Of a stretch of 61,736 nucleotides of DNA, positions 42,613 to 52,083 are shown one piece after another. The notes under the pieces are model-generated. The model was not told where the DNA came from. It did not search any database and saw only the letters and a program-made list of their open reading frames with translations. Within the stretch, counting starts at the first letter, position 1. Each line of letters begins with the position of its first letter. The translations under genes were made by a program, and so were the position numbers. This DNA is from Flavobacteriaceae bacterium (GTDB lineage Bacteria > Bacteroidota > Bacteroidia > Flavobacteriales > Flavobacteriaceae): contig CANHWG010000008.1 of the NCBI GenBank assembly GCA_947464335.1, positions 1 through 61,736 on the forward strand, in the 5' to 3' direction.

Positions 42613-42860
42613 AGATTTTATACATAACAACCTTTTTTTATTAGGATTATTTATTCGAAATGTTCTGAACTTAAGTCACATTTATCAAAGTCGAATAGAG
42701 ATGTATTTATCAACAAATAAATATTTTTCAAAAAAACTCTTTTTTAAAAAATCATAATCTAAAATTAGAATAAGGAAAGCAATAATGTTGAAAGCTTTTA
42801 CTGTGCTTTTTTTACAATTATGAATTCAGTATTGCTTCTGTTTTTATTCGGAAAAAGAGG

Positions 42861-42910
42861 AAAGTGGTAAAACTTATTAACAAAGTGGTATTTTGTGGTA
42901 AATTGTGGTA
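42861..42910 (+). promoter_or_regulatory. Candidate MraZ operator: four GTGGTA direct repeats at 10-bp spacing
   Basis: GTGGTA occurs at 42864, 42885, 42895 and 42905. The last three are exactly 10 bp apart and the first is 21 bp from the second. MraZ proteins bind short G-rich direct repeats with 10-bp periods (TGGGN in E. coli, AAAGTG-type in mollicutes). The array ends 10 bases before the -7 element, so a bound MraZ would cover the -33 region and repress the dcw cluster. Confidence 0.75.
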
Positions 42911-42920
42911 TTATTTTTTA

Positions 42921-42928
42921 TATTTTTG
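42921..42928 (+). promoter_or_regulatory. -7 element (TATTTTTG) of the dcw-cluster promoter
   Basis: TATTTTTG fits TAnnTTTG and lies 22 bases before the mraZ TTG start. The -33 element should lie within the GTGGTA array. The strictly spaced repeats make this the likeliest main promoter of the cluster. Confidence 0.6.
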
Positions 42929-42950
42929 CTCGTAACGAAACCAAAACCAA

Positions 42951-43415
42951 TTGAATACCATAATCGGAACATATGAATGTAAAGTTGACGCCAAAGGAAG
43001 ATTGATGATTCCTTCGGCGTTAAAGAAGCAATTGGCAAATTCTCTTCAAGATGGCTTTGTCTTGAAGCGTTCCGTTTTTCAACCTTGTTTAGAATTGTAT
43101 CCAATGACTGAGTGGAATTTGATGATGCAAAAAATCAACAAATTGAATCGCTTTGTTAAGAAAAATAATGACTTCATACGTCGATTTACTGCCGGAGTAA
43201 AAGTCGTAGAGGTTGACGATTTGGGCAGGGTATTAATTCCAAAAGATTTAGTTGCGTTTAGTAAAATATCTAAAGATATCGTCTTGTCTTCTGCTGTGAA
43301 TATTGTAGAGATTTGGGATAAAGATTTATATGAAAAGTCAATTGCAGGTGACGATATAGACTTTGCAGATTTGGCAGAAGATGTAATGGGAAATACGATA
43401 GATGATGGAAACTGA
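42951..43415 (+). CDS. mraZ: MraZ, transcriptional regulator of the division and cell-wall cluster
   Basis: MraZ is a ring-forming AbrB-type DNA-binding protein that usually represses its own operon. The 154-residue protein has both MraZ half-domains: VDAKGRLMIPSALKKQL near residues 11-27 and VDDLGRVLIPKDL near 85-97, each with the conserved D-x-x-x-R. It starts with TTG. The first ATG in frame is codon 19, inside the first DNA-binding domain, so TTG must be used. The start is 22 bases after a promoter element and 41 bases after its own putative binding repeats. The end overlaps rsmH by 14 bases. Confidence 0.96.
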   Translation: MNTIIGTYECKVDAKGRLMIPSALKKQLANSLQDGFVLKRSVFQPCLELYPMTEWNLMMQKINKLNRFVKKNNDFIRRFTAGVKVVEVDDLGRVLIPKDLVAFSKISKDIVLSSAVNIVEIWDKDLYEKSIAGDDIDFADLAEDVMGNTIDDGN

Positions 43416-44307
43416 TTATCATAATCCAGTTTTACTGAAAGAAACGGTTGACGGATTGAATATCAAGCCAGATGGTATTTATGTAGATGTCACTTTTGGT
43501 GGCGGCGGACATTCCAAGGAGATTTTAAAACGATTAGGACCAAACGGAAAACTCTTCGGATTTGACCAAGACGAAGATGCTTTAGCCAATACATTGCTCG
43601 ATGATCGATTTACGCTGATCCCTGAAAACTTTAGATACATTAAGAGGTTTTTGAGATTTTATGGTGTTAAAAGTGTTGATGGAATTTTAGCAGATTTAGG
43701 GGTTTCGTCTCATCAGTTCGATGTGCCAGAAAGAGGTTTTTCTACTCGATTTGATGCCGATTTAGACATGAGAATGAGTAAAAAGAATGAACTTGATGCT
43801 TTTAGAGTGGTGAATGAATATGATGAAGCTAATTTAAAAAGAGTGTTTTTAGATTATGGAGAGTTAAAAATTGCTCCAGCACTAGCCAGAACAATTATTG
43901 AAGCTAGAGATAAAAAAACAATTAGCACAACTGATGAATTGAAAATGGTGTTGATGAAGTATTTACCTGAACAATTTAAAAACAAAATATTAGCTCAGAT
44001 CTATCAGGCAATCAGAATAGAAGTGAATCAGGAAATGGATGTTTTAAAAGAATTTTTAGGACAATCACTCGAAATATTAAAACCAGAAGGAAGATTAAGT
44101 GTGATTTCGTATCACTCGCTTGAAGACAGATTAGTAAAACGTTTTATAAAAAACGGAATGTTTGAAGGAGAACCAGAACGTGATTTTTTTGGAAATTTTT
44201 CAGTTCCGTTCAAAAGTATCGAAAAGTTAATTGTTCCTAGTGACAAAGAAATTAAAGAAAATAACAGAGCAAGAAGTGCAAAATTAAGAGTTGCAGAAAA
44301 AAAATAA
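43402..44307 (+). CDS. rsmH: 16S rRNA m4C1402 methyltransferase RsmH (MraW)
   Basis: RsmH N4-methylates C1402 of 16S rRNA. The 301-residue protein has the SAM motif VDVTFGGGGHSKEIL near residues 30-44, ILADLGVSSHQFD, RGFSTRFDADLDMRM and the C-terminal YHSLEDRLVKRF. The second of two adjacent ATG codons may be the true start. It overlaps mraZ and is followed after three bases by the ftsL-like gene, the usual order in the dcw cluster. Confidence 0.97.
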   Translation: MMETDYHNPVLLKETVDGLNIKPDGIYVDVTFGGGGHSKEILKRLGPNGKLFGFDQDEDALANTLLDDRFTLIPENFRYIKRFLRFYGVKSVDGILADLGVSSHQFDVPERGFSTRFDADLDMRMSKKNELDAFRVVNEYDEANLKRVFLDYGELKIAPALARTIIEARDKKTISTTDELKMVLMKYLPEQFKNKILAQIYQAIRIEVNQEMDVLKEFLGQSLEILKPEGRLSVISYHSLEDRLVKRFIKNGMFEGEPERDFFGNFSVPFKSIEKLIVPSDKEIKENNRARSAKLRVAEKK

Positions 44308-44310
44308 TCG

Positions 44311-44658
44311 ATGAAAAAAGGAGTTTATAGCATATTAAAAGCTCGGTTTTTAGTAAATGAAGATGCTACAAGAAACTGGCGTTTTATAGTCTTCCTTTTT
44401 GTTTTAGCACTTCTGATGATTGCCAATACCCATCGATTTGAACAAAAAGTTTTTCGAATTACCGAATTGACGAATGAAGTAAAAGAATTGCGTTCCGAAT
44501 TTGTTGACAAACGTTCTGAATTAATGAAGTTAAAAATGGAATCGACCGTTTCAGAAAAAATGAAAGAAAGACAAATTTTTCCATCGTCAGTTCCGCCGCA
44601 AAAGATAAAAGTTAAAAAAACAGTAGAAAAAAGTTTCTTTCAAAAATTATGGCAGTAG
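44311..44658 (+). CDS. FtsL-like divisome protein
   Basis: The 115-residue bitopic protein has a short cytoplasmic end, one transmembrane helix (about 24-41, RFIVFLFVLALLMIAN), and a leucine-zipper-like coiled coil (about 45-90) with regularly spaced Leu, Val and Ile. This is the topology of FtsL, which links FtsB/FtsQ to FtsW/FtsI at mid-cell. Sequence conservation of FtsL is low, so position between rsmH and ftsI carries much of the call. It overlaps ftsI by ten bases. Confidence 0.85.
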   Translation: MKKGVYSILKARFLVNEDATRNWRFIVFLFVLALLMIANTHRFEQKVFRITELTNEVKELRSEFVDKRSELMKLKMESTVSEKMKERQIFPSSVPPQKIKVKKTVEKSFFQKLWQ

Positions 44659-46658
44659 AAGATAAACATATCTCTTACCGAATTTATTTAGTTGCGTTTT
44701 GCATCTTCATAATGACTGTAGCAATTACCTTTAAATTGACTAAAATTCAATGGTCAGAAGGTGATTACTTCAGAAAATTAGCGAAAGAAAGAACGGTTAG
44801 AAACTTTGTGATTCCGGCCAATAAAGGTAATATTTATTCAGCGGATGGTAGTTTGTTGGCAACATCAATCCCTAATTATAACATCCGATTTGATGCTGTT
44901 GCTCCTAAAACAAGTGATTTCGAAAAATTGGTAAAACCATTATCAGATTCTTTAGGTAAAATGTTAGGTAAACCAAGTTCTTTTTATCATACGCAATTAA
45001 GAATGGCTCGTGTTAATAAGAATAGGTATCTAACTATTGCCAAAAAAATGAGTTATACACAATACATGAAAATTAAGAGTTTTCCACTTTTTAATTTAGG
45101 AACGAATAAAGGTGGAATGATTACTGAACAAAAAACAGTGCGTGAATATCCTATAGGTAGAATTGCGTTACGCACCATTGGTTATGACAGAATTAATGAC
45201 GATGGTAAACGTGATGGAAAAGGAATCGAATGGTCTTTCAGAAAATACCTCAACGGAAAAGATGGTAAAGTGCTGAAACAAAAAATTGCCAAAGGGCAAT
45301 GGAAACCCATCCGCGATGTCAATGAAGTTGACCCACAAGATGGCTATGATGTGATTTCTACTATTGATGTTTATATTCAAGATATAGCACATCACGCTTT
45401 GTTGAAACAATTGAAAGAATTTAAAGCGGAACATGGCTGCGTGGTTGTAATGGAAACCAAAACAGGAAAAGTCAAAGCCATTTCTAATTTAGGTAAATTA
45501 AATCCAGCTGATAGTACTTATATGGAAACGCAAAATTATGCTATTGCCGAATCTCATGAACCGGGATCAACGTTCAAATTGGTCGATATGATTGCGCTGC
45601 TTGATGATAATAAAATTGACACGAGTAAAGTGTATGACAGCAAAGGTGGAATTATTGATTACAGAGGCAGTAAGGTTCGCGATTCGCACGAAGGCGGTTA
45701 TGGAAGAATCTCTTTGGCACGTGGTTTCGAAGTTTCTTCTAATACCATAATGGTTCAAGCGGTATATGAAAACTACAGAAATAATCCGAAAGAGTTCGTA
45801 GACAGAATTGACAGAATGGGATTAAATAAGCCACTAGGATTGCCTTTTCAGGGCGAAGGAAAACCTTATATTCCTCAGCCAAGCGATAAATATTGGAGTG
45901 CCATTTCGCTACCATGGATGGCTTTTGGATACGGAGTATCAGTAACGCCATTACAAACCTTAACATTATATAATGCGGTTGCCAATAATGGCGAGATGGT
46001 AAAACCTCAATTCGTTTCCGAAATAAAAGAGTGGAATAAGATTATCAAAAAATATGATAAACAGGTAATAAATTCTAAAATCTGTTCTGATGAAACAATC
46101 AAGAAATTGAAAGCCGTTTTACAGAATGTGGTCAAAAAGGGTACCGGTTCTAAATTGTATTCTAAAGATTTTTCTATGGCTGGAAAAACCGGAACGGCTC
46201 AAGCTAACTATGGGAAAAATGGGGGTAATGATAAACATTATATTTCTTCTTTCGTTGGTTTTTTCCCGGCAGAGAATCCTAAATATTCATGCATAGTTGT
46301 AGTTCACAAACCCAATACTTCAGGCAATAATTATTACGGTGCTGATGTTGCAGGTCCTGTTTTTAAAAGAATTGCTCAAAAGATATTTACAGACTCTCCA
46401 TCCACAAATGAAATTAAAAATCTAAATAAAAAGATTAGCAAACAGGAACTAGCCTACGAGGAATATAAAATAAAAGCATCCTCAGAAATCAAGTTTATTC
46501 CAAACTTAAGAGGAATGAGTGGGATGGATGCCGTAGCGCTACTAGAAAATTTAAAACTAAAAGTAAAAGTTATAGGAGTAGGAAAAGTAAAAAAACAATC
46601 TATTCCAGCGGGTCAATCTTTAGATAAAAACAAAACAATTGTACTTGAATTATCGTGA
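44649..46658 (+). CDS. ftsI: FtsI (PBP3), division transpeptidase with C-terminal PASTA domain
   Basis: This 669-residue class B penicillin-binding protein crosslinks septal peptidoglycan. It has an N-terminal membrane helix (about 10-28), a dimerisation domain (about 55-215), and a transpeptidase domain with Ser307-T-F-Lys310, SSN in EVSSNTIM, and KTGTAQ. The final 65 residues, beginning FIPNLRGMSGMDAVALLEN and ending with a beta-type SIPAGQSLDKNKTIVLEL, form one PASTA domain. E. coli FtsI has no PASTA domain, whereas many other bacteria do. It overlaps ftsL and murE. Confidence 0.95.
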   Translation: MAVEDKHISYRIYLVAFCIFIMTVAITFKLTKIQWSEGDYFRKLAKERTVRNFVIPANKGNIYSADGSLLATSIPNYNIRFDAVAPKTSDFEKLVKPLSDSLGKMLGKPSSFYHTQLRMARVNKNRYLTIAKKMSYTQYMKIKSFPLFNLGTNKGGMITEQKTVREYPIGRIALRTIGYDRINDDGKRDGKGIEWSFRKYLNGKDGKVLKQKIAKGQWKPIRDVNEVDPQDGYDVISTIDVYIQDIAHHALLKQLKEFKAEHGCVVVMETKTGKVKAISNLGKLNPADSTYMETQNYAIAESHEPGSTFKLVDMIALLDDNKIDTSKVYDSKGGIIDYRGSKVRDSHEGGYGRISLARGFEVSSNTIMVQAVYENYRNNPKEFVDRIDRMGLNKPLGLPFQGEGKPYIPQPSDKYWSAISLPWMAFGYGVSVTPLQTLTLYNAVANNGEMVKPQFVSEIKEWNKIIKKYDKQVINSKICSDETIKKLKAVLQNVVKKGTGSKLYSKDFSMAGKTGTAQANYGKNGGNDKHYISSFVGFFPAENPKYSCIVVVHKPNTSGNNYYGADVAGPVFKRIAQKIFTDSPSTNEIKNLNKKISKQELAYEEYKIKASSEIKFIPNLRGMSGMDAVALLENLKLKVKVIGVGKVKKQSIPAGQSLDKNKTIVLELS

Positions 46659-48118
46659 TTATTTTAAAAGAAATATTATATAAAGTAGCTATCGAATCTG
46701 TAAAAGGTTCGACAGAAACCTCTATTAATAAAATTGAATTCGATTCGAGAAGAATTCAAGAAAATGATGTTTTTGTTGCAATTCGCGGATCCGTTTCAGA
46801 TGGGCATGATTTTATAGAAAAAGCGATTAATCTTGGTGCTACAGTAATTGTTTGCGATACATTGCCCGAAATTATTATCACTGGAGTAACCTATATTCAG
46901 GTAAAAGATTCCAATTCGGCCTTGGCTTTTCTAGCAGCAAACTATTATGGAAATCCATCTCAAAATTTGAAATTAGTTGGTATTACTGGAACTAATGGTA
47001 AAACTACCATTGCTTCCTTGTTGTATCAATTATTTAAAAAAGCGGGGTATAAAGTTGGCTTGTTGTCAACTGTGAAAATTATGGTTGATGAAACCGAATA
47101 TAAAGCAACCCATACAACTCCAGATTCATTGACCATCAATTCCTATTTGGCTAAAATGTTAGACGCTGGAGTTGAATATTGTTTTATGGAAGTTAGCTCA
47201 CACGGTGTTCATCAAAAAAGAACCGAAGCTTTGCAGTTTGCAGGGGGTGTTTTCACCAACTTATCTCACGATCACTTAGATTATCATCCAACATTTGCAG
47301 AGTATCGCGATGTAAAAAAATCTTTTTTTGATCACTTATCTAAGTCAGCATTTGTAATCACAAATATTGATGATAAGAATGGTTTAGTAATGATTCAAAA
47401 TACTGTAGCAAGAAAACTGACCTATGCCTTAAAATCATATGCTGATTATAAGGCACAAATTCTAGAAAATCAATTAACGGGACTTCTATTAAAAATAAAC
47501 GAAAGCGAAGTTTGGGTACGATTAATTGGAACTTTTAATGCCTATAATTTATTGGCAATTTATGCTACTGCTGTTGAATTGGGAATGGATAAATTAGAAG
47601 CTTTACGATTATTGTCTGAATTAGAAAGTGTTTCAGGTCGATTCCAATTTATTGTTTCCAATGATAAAATAACCGCCATTGTTGATTATGCACATACACC
47701 AGATGCTTTAGAGAATGTGTTAAAAACCATCAATGATATTCGGACTAATAACGAACAACTGATAACAGTAGTGGGTTGTGGTGGAGACAGAGATAAAACC
47801 AAAAGACCCATTATGGCAAATATTGCTTCTTCAATGAGTAACAAGGTAATTATAACTTCTGATAATCCAAGAACTGAAGATCCAATTGATATTATTGCCG
47901 ATATGGAATCAGGTGTTGAACCACAAAATCAAAGAAAGACATTATCAATTGTTGATAGAAAACAAGCTATAAAAACCGCATGCCAATTGGCAAATTCAAA
48001 TGATATTATCCTTATCGCAGGAAAAGGACATGAAACGTATCAAGAAGTTAATGGGGTTCAACATGATTTTGATGATATGAAAATTGTAAAAGAACTATTA
48101 GAACAGCTAAATAAATAA
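46655..48118 (+). CDS. murE: UDP-MurNAc-L-Ala-D-Glu:meso-diaminopimelate ligase MurE
   Basis: MurE adds the third residue to the peptidoglycan stem peptide. The 487-residue Mur ligase has the ATP loop GTNGKTT (112-118), the second-domain [13 protein letters not shown] and the C-terminal DNPRTEDP (from 403). The DNPR form is the signature for meso-diaminopimelate rather than lysine, so the wall is of the A1gamma type. The start is GTG overlapping the ftsI stop (GTGA-type coupling). Confidence 0.97.
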   Translation: MIILKEILYKVAIESVKGSTETSINKIEFDSRRIQENDVFVAIRGSVSDGHDFIEKAINLGATVIVCDTLPEIIITGVTYIQVKDSNSALAFLAANYYGNPSQNLKLVGITGTNGKTTIASLLYQLFKKAGYKVGLLSTVKIMVDETEYKATHTTPDSLTINSYLAKMLDAGVEYCFMEVSSHGVHQKRTEALQFAGGVFTNLSHDHLDYHPTFAEYRDVKKSFFDHLSKSAFVITNIDDKNGLVMIQNTVARKLTYALKSYADYKAQILENQLTGLLLKINESEVWVRLIGTFNAYNLLAIYATAVELGMDKLEALRLLSELESVSGRFQFIVSNDKITAIVDYAHTPDALENVLKTINDIRTNNEQLITVVGCGGDRDKTKRPIMANIASSMSNKVIITSDNPRTEDPIDIIADMESGVEPQNQRKTLSIVDRKQAIKTACQLANSNDIILIAGKGHETYQEVNGVQHDFDDMKIVKELLEQLNK

Positions 48119-48122
48119 ACCT

Positions 48123-49349
48123 ATGCTATATTATTTATTTGAATACCTAGACAAAACAATGGATATTCCTGGAACAGGAGTTTTCCAGTACATCACATTC
48201 AGATCAGCATTAGCTTTAATTCTATCACTTTTGATTTCAACCATATATGGAAAAAAGATTATTACTTTTTTACGAAATCAACAAGTTGGTGAAACGGTTA
48301 GAGAACTCGGTTTAGAAGGACAAAATCAAAAAGCGGGTACACCAACAATGGGTGGATTAATAATCATTATTGCTACTCTTATTCCTGTTTTGTTGCTGAC
48401 CAAATTAAATAATATTTACATTATCCTTTTAGTTGTAACCACACTTTGGATGGGCGTTATTGGTTTTATAGATGACTATATTAAAATTTTCAAAAAAGAC
48501 AAACAAGGTTTAAAAGGGATTTTCAAAGTAATTGGTCAAGTGGGTTTAGGAATAATAGTTGGTTCAGTCTTATATTTTAATCCGAGTGTTACCATAAGAG
48601 AAAGATCAGCAGAGCCAATATCTTTTAATCAAACCGAAAATGTCATTCGAGAAACCCCAAGAGAAACTAAATCTACGGTAACTACCATTCCATTTACAAA
48701 AAATAACGAATTAGATTATGCAAAAATCATAGAATGGACCGGTGAAGGGTATGAAAATTGGGCATGGTTAGTGTTTATTCCAATTGTTATTTTCATTATA
48801 ACAGCCGTTTCAAACGGCGCCAATTTAACCGATGGTATTGACGGTTTAGCTGCTGGAACTTCTGCCATTTCGGTATTAGCACTCGGAATATTTGCCTTCG
48901 TTTCTGGTAACGTGATTTTGTCCAATTATTTGAACATCATGTATATACCCAATTCAGGGGAAATGACTGTGTTTATTGCCGCTTTTGTTGGTGCTTTAAT
49001 CGGTTTTCTTTGGTACAATTCCTATCCGGCAACTGTATTTATGGGAGATACAGGAAGTTTAACTATTGGCGGAATTATAGCGGTACTCGCCATATCCGTT
49101 AGAAAAGAAATGCTTTTACCAGTTTTATGCGCCATATTTTTTGCGGAAAATTTATCAGTTATCATACAAGTTTCTTATTTCAAATACACCAAGAAGCGAT
49201 TTGGCGAAGGAAGAAGAGTTTTCCTAATGTCACCATTACACCATCACTATCAAAAGAAAGGCTATCACGAGAGTAAAATTGTTACCCGTTTTTGGATTGT
49301 GGCAATACTATTAGCTATTGTTTCTATTGTGACTTTAAAATTGAGATAA
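48123..49349 (+). CDS. mraY: MraY, phospho-MurNAc-pentapeptide transferase
   Basis: MraY makes lipid I on the inner membrane. The 408-residue protein has the family motifs [25 protein letters not shown] and [11 protein letters not shown] across about ten helices. It is about 45 residues longer than E. coli MraY. The excess lies mainly in the periplasmic loop at about 155-205, which has an Arg/Glu/Thr-rich stretch ([20 protein letters not shown]). I believe this insertion is seen in relatives, but cannot verify it here. Its stop overlaps the murD start by one base. Confidence 0.96.
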   Translation: MLYYLFEYLDKTMDIPGTGVFQYITFRSALALILSLLISTIYGKKIITFLRNQQVGETVRELGLEGQNQKAGTPTMGGLIIIIATLIPVLLLTKLNNIYIILLVVTTLWMGVIGFIDDYIKIFKKDKQGLKGIFKVIGQVGLGIIVGSVLYFNPSVTIRERSAEPISFNQTENVIRETPRETKSTVTTIPFTKNNELDYAKIIEWTGEGYENWAWLVFIPIVIFIITAVSNGANLTDGIDGLAAGTSAISVLALGIFAFVSGNVILSNYLNIMYIPNSGEMTVFIAAFVGALIGFLWYNSYPATVFMGDTGSLTIGGIIAVLAISVRKEMLLPVLCAIFFAENLSVIIQVSYFKYTKKRFGEGRRVFLMSPLHHHYQKKGYHESKIVTRFWIVAILLAIVSIVTLKLR

Positions 49350-50683
49350 TGCAACGATTAGTAATACTTGGTGGTGGAGAAAGTGGGGTTGGGACAGCCA
49401 TTTTGGGAAAAAAACAAGGTTATGATGTTTTTGTTTCTGATTTCGGAAGGATAAAAGATAATTATAGAGAAGTTCTTGAACGTAATGCAATAAAATGGGA
49501 GGACGAAACCCATACTGATAGCTTGATTTTGAACGCTGATGTGGTTATGAAAAGCCCTGGTATTCCTGAAAAAGTTGCTATTGTAAAAAAGCTAGTTGAA
49601 AAAGGAATTCCAGTAATTTCTGAAATTGAGTTTACAGCACCTTTTACAAAAGCAAAAACCATCGGAATTACGGGTAGTAATGGTAAAACAACCACGACTA
49701 TGTTGACCTACCATTTGTTAAAAGAAGGCGGATTGAATGTAGGTTTAGGGGGCAATATTGGTAAAAGCTTTGCCTGGCAAGTGGCCGAAGAAAATTATGA
49801 CTGCTATGTTTTAGAATTAAGTAGTTTTCAATTAGATGGTAACATAAATTACCGGCCTGATATTGCAATACTAACTAACATAAGTCCAGATCATTTAGAT
49901 CGATACGAATATAAATATGAGAATTATATCGCATCAAAATTTAGAATAACAATGAACCAAACGGAAGAGGATTATTTCATCTACGATGCAGATGACGAAA
50001 CAATTTCAGAATGGTTAAAACATAACAAAACGAAAGCCAAATTAATTCCTTTTTCATTAAACAAAACATTTGAAACGGGAGCATTTATAAAAAACGAAAC
50101 TATGGACATTATCATCAACAACGAAGAATTTGAAATGAAAACTAGAGAAATTTCTCTAGAAGGAAAACACAACATGAAAAACGCAATGGCCGCAACATCT
50201 GTTGCACAATTGATGAAAATCAGAAAAGAAACCATTCGAATGAGTTTATCCAATTTTCAAGGCGTAGAACATCGTTTAGAGAAAGTGCTAAAAATTCAAA
50301 ATGTACAATATATCAACGATAGTAAAGCTACTAATGTAAATGCTACTTTTTTTGCTTTAGACAGTATGACCGTTCCCACCGTTTGGATTGTTGGTGGTGT
50401 TGATAAAGGAAATGATTATAGCGAAATAATGGCTTTAGTAAGAGAAAAAGTAAAAGCAATTATATGTCTTGGATTAGATAATAAAAAAATTATTGATGCT
50501 TTTGGAAATGTTGTAGATATGATGGTTGAAGTAGATAACATGCGTGATGCTGTTATAACGGCCAAACATTTGGCAGAAAAAGGAGACGCGGTTTTACTTT
50601 CTCCAGCTTGTGCAAGTTTTGATTTATTTCAAAATTACGAAGACAGAGGAAATCAATTTAAAGTAGCGGTTAAGAATTTATAA
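49349..50683 (+). CDS. murD: UDP-MurNAc-L-alanine:D-glutamate ligase MurD
   Basis: MurD adds D-Glu to UDP-MurNAc-L-Ala. From the ATG at 49349 the protein has 444 residues, with [20 protein letters not shown] as the N-terminal UDP-binding segment, GSNGKTTTT, NISPDHLDRYEYK, and NDSKATNV. The longer frame that begins inside mraY reads through its end and is discounted because the family N-terminus is at this ATG (TAATG coupling). The end is standard (LLSPACASFDLFQNYEDRG). Confidence 0.97.
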   Translation: MQRLVILGGGESGVGTAILGKKQGYDVFVSDFGRIKDNYREVLERNAIKWEDETHTDSLILNADVVMKSPGIPEKVAIVKKLVEKGIPVISEIEFTAPFTKAKTIGITGSNGKTTTTMLTYHLLKEGGLNVGLGGNIGKSFAWQVAEENYDCYVLELSSFQLDGNINYRPDIAILTNISPDHLDRYEYKYENYIASKFRITMNQTEEDYFIYDADDETISEWLKHNKTKAKLIPFSLNKTFETGAFIKNETMDIIINNEEFEMKTREISLEGKHNMKNAMAATSVAQLMKIRKETIRMSLSNFQGVEHRLEKVLKIQNVQYINDSKATNVNATFFALDSMTVPTVWIVGGVDKGNDYSEIMALVREKVKAIICLGLDNKKIIDAFGNVVDMMVEVDNMRDAVITAKHLAEKGDAVLLSPACASFDLFQNYEDRGNQFKVAVKNL

Positions 50684-50765
50684 AAGTTCCGAGTTTGAAG
50701 TTTCGGGTTGTTATACCAAAAATTAAAACCCGTAACTCGCAACTCATAACACGAAACCATTACAA
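50684..50765. repeat. Imperfect inverted-repeat element between murD and ftsW
   Basis: The left arm (CCGAGTTTGAAGTTTCGGGTT) is roughly complementary to the right arm (AACCCGTAACTCGCAACTC and onward). The right arm also has a degenerate 7-9 base rhythm of AACTC-type units. GC content is higher than the flanking genes. It breaks an otherwise tightly packed gene run and looks like a decayed interspersed repeat. Confidence 0.5.
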
Positions 50766-52082
50766 ATGAAAGAACTAATAAACAGTTTAAATGGAGATAA
50801 AGTCATCTGGGCATTTGTTGCCTTGTTGGCATTGTTTTCGTTTATGCCTGTTTTTAGTGCTAGTAGTAATTTGGCTTACATGCGTCATGGTACAGGTAAT
50901 ACGTTTACTTATTTACTAAAACATGCGGCCCAAGTACTAGTTGGTTTTTTTATTTTATATAAAGTTCATAAAGTTCCCTATCACTATTTTATAAAGATTT
51001 CCAAAATATTATTGCCAGTGGTTTGGGGTTTGTTACTCTATACATTACTTAAGGGAACTATAATTGAAGGTGCCAATGCGAGTCGATGGATTCAGATTCC
51101 TTTTATTGGTATTACGTTTCAAACATCTGCACTGGCATCTATTGTACTTTATGTTTTTGTTGCGAGATACTTGTCCAAGAAGAGGGAGACGCCCATTACA
51201 TTCAAAAATTCGCTTTGGGAATTGTGGTTGCCGGTTTTTATAACGATTTTTTTAATACTTCCAGCGAATTTTTCCACTGCTGCCTTGATATTTTCAATGG
51301 TAATTATGTTGGTTTTCATAGGTAAATATCCACTTAAATATATTGGAGTTATTCTTGGCGCCGGAGCTATCGGATTGTTGTTTTTTGTACTAGTTGCCAA
51401 AGCGTTTCCAGATGCTTTTCCAAATCGTGTAGATACTTGGATTAGCCGAATCGATAATTTTACCAGCGACAAACCGGATGAAGATGACTACCAAATAGAG
51501 AAAGCAAAAATAGCAATTGCCTCTGGTGGTATTTATGGTTTAGGTCCAGGAAAAAGCGTGCAAAAAAACTTCTTGCCCCAATCTTCATCCGATTTTATTT
51601 ATGCCATCATAGTTGAAGAATACGGATTAGCAGGTGGATTGTGTATTTTAGGTTTATACCTTTTATTATTATTCCGATTTGTAGTAGCAGCTCATAAGGC
51701 CAATTCGCTTTTCGGCAAACTTGTTGTCGTTGGATTAGGCTTTCCCATTATTTTTCAAGCAATAACCAATATGGCAGTTGCGGTTGAATTACTTCCGGTA
51801 ACAGGTCAAACATTACCCTTAATTAGTAGTGGAGGAAGTTCTATTTGGATGACCTGTATTGCTTTGGGTATCATCTTAAGCGTCACCAAAAAAGAAGAAG
51901 AAATTGCTCAAGAATTAGCCGAAAAGCAAAAACGTGAGGATGCATTACAAAAGCTAATCGACAAACAATTACTTGAAGATGAAGCTGCAGACTCGAGCGA
52001 GAGCGAACAGGCGAAGCAATTAGAAGATTTTTCAATAGTGGATACTGCAAATCCAATGAATGCAGTATTAAATAAAAAATAA
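50766..52082 (+). CDS. ftsW: FtsW, SEDS glycosyltransferase of the divisome, with polar C-terminal tail
   Basis: FtsW polymerises septal glycan with FtsI. The 438-residue protein has about ten helices, [19 protein letters not shown] in the large periplasmic loop and [16 protein letters not shown] near the last helix. After it comes a cytoplasmic tail of about 55 residues rich in Glu, Lys and Gln. Around residues 409-418 ([10 protein letters not shown]) the DNA is unusually GC-rich and resembles an intergenic repeat found at 61503 (see findings). Tail length varies between relatives; the membrane core is intact. Confidence 0.95.
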   Translation: MKELINSLNGDKVIWAFVALLALFSFMPVFSASSNLAYMRHGTGNTFTYLLKHAAQVLVGFFILYKVHKVPYHYFIKISKILLPVVWGLLLYTLLKGTIIEGANASRWIQIPFIGITFQTSALASIVLYVFVARYLSKKRETPITFKNSLWELWLPVFITIFLILPANFSTAALIFSMVIMLVFIGKYPLKYIGVILGAGAIGLLFFVLVAKAFPDAFPNRVDTWISRIDNFTSDKPDEDDYQIEKAKIAIASGGIYGLGPGKSVQKNFLPQSSSDFIYAIIVEEYGLAGGLCILGLYLLLLFRFVVAAHKANSLFGKLVVVGLGFPIIFQAITNMAVAVELLPVTGQTLPLISSGGSSIWMTCIALGIILSVTKKEEEIAQELAEKQKREDALQKLIDKQLLEDEAADSSESEQAKQLEDFSIVDTANPMNAVLNKK

Positions 52083-52083
52083 A

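Larger units (their letters stand above)
42593..42950. other. Non-coding interval between the hydrolase and mraZ
   Basis: The 358-base space holds the hydrolase promoter at its left end and the MraZ operator and promoter at its right end. The middle (about 42630-42855) is AT-rich and I see no gene, RNA fold or strong hairpin in it. Confidence 0.7.

Noticed and set aside
49292..49349. Extended N-terminus of MurD beginning inside mraY
   Set aside because: The extension is an alternative reading of the mraY end, and the family N-terminus begins at the ATG that overlaps the mraY stop.
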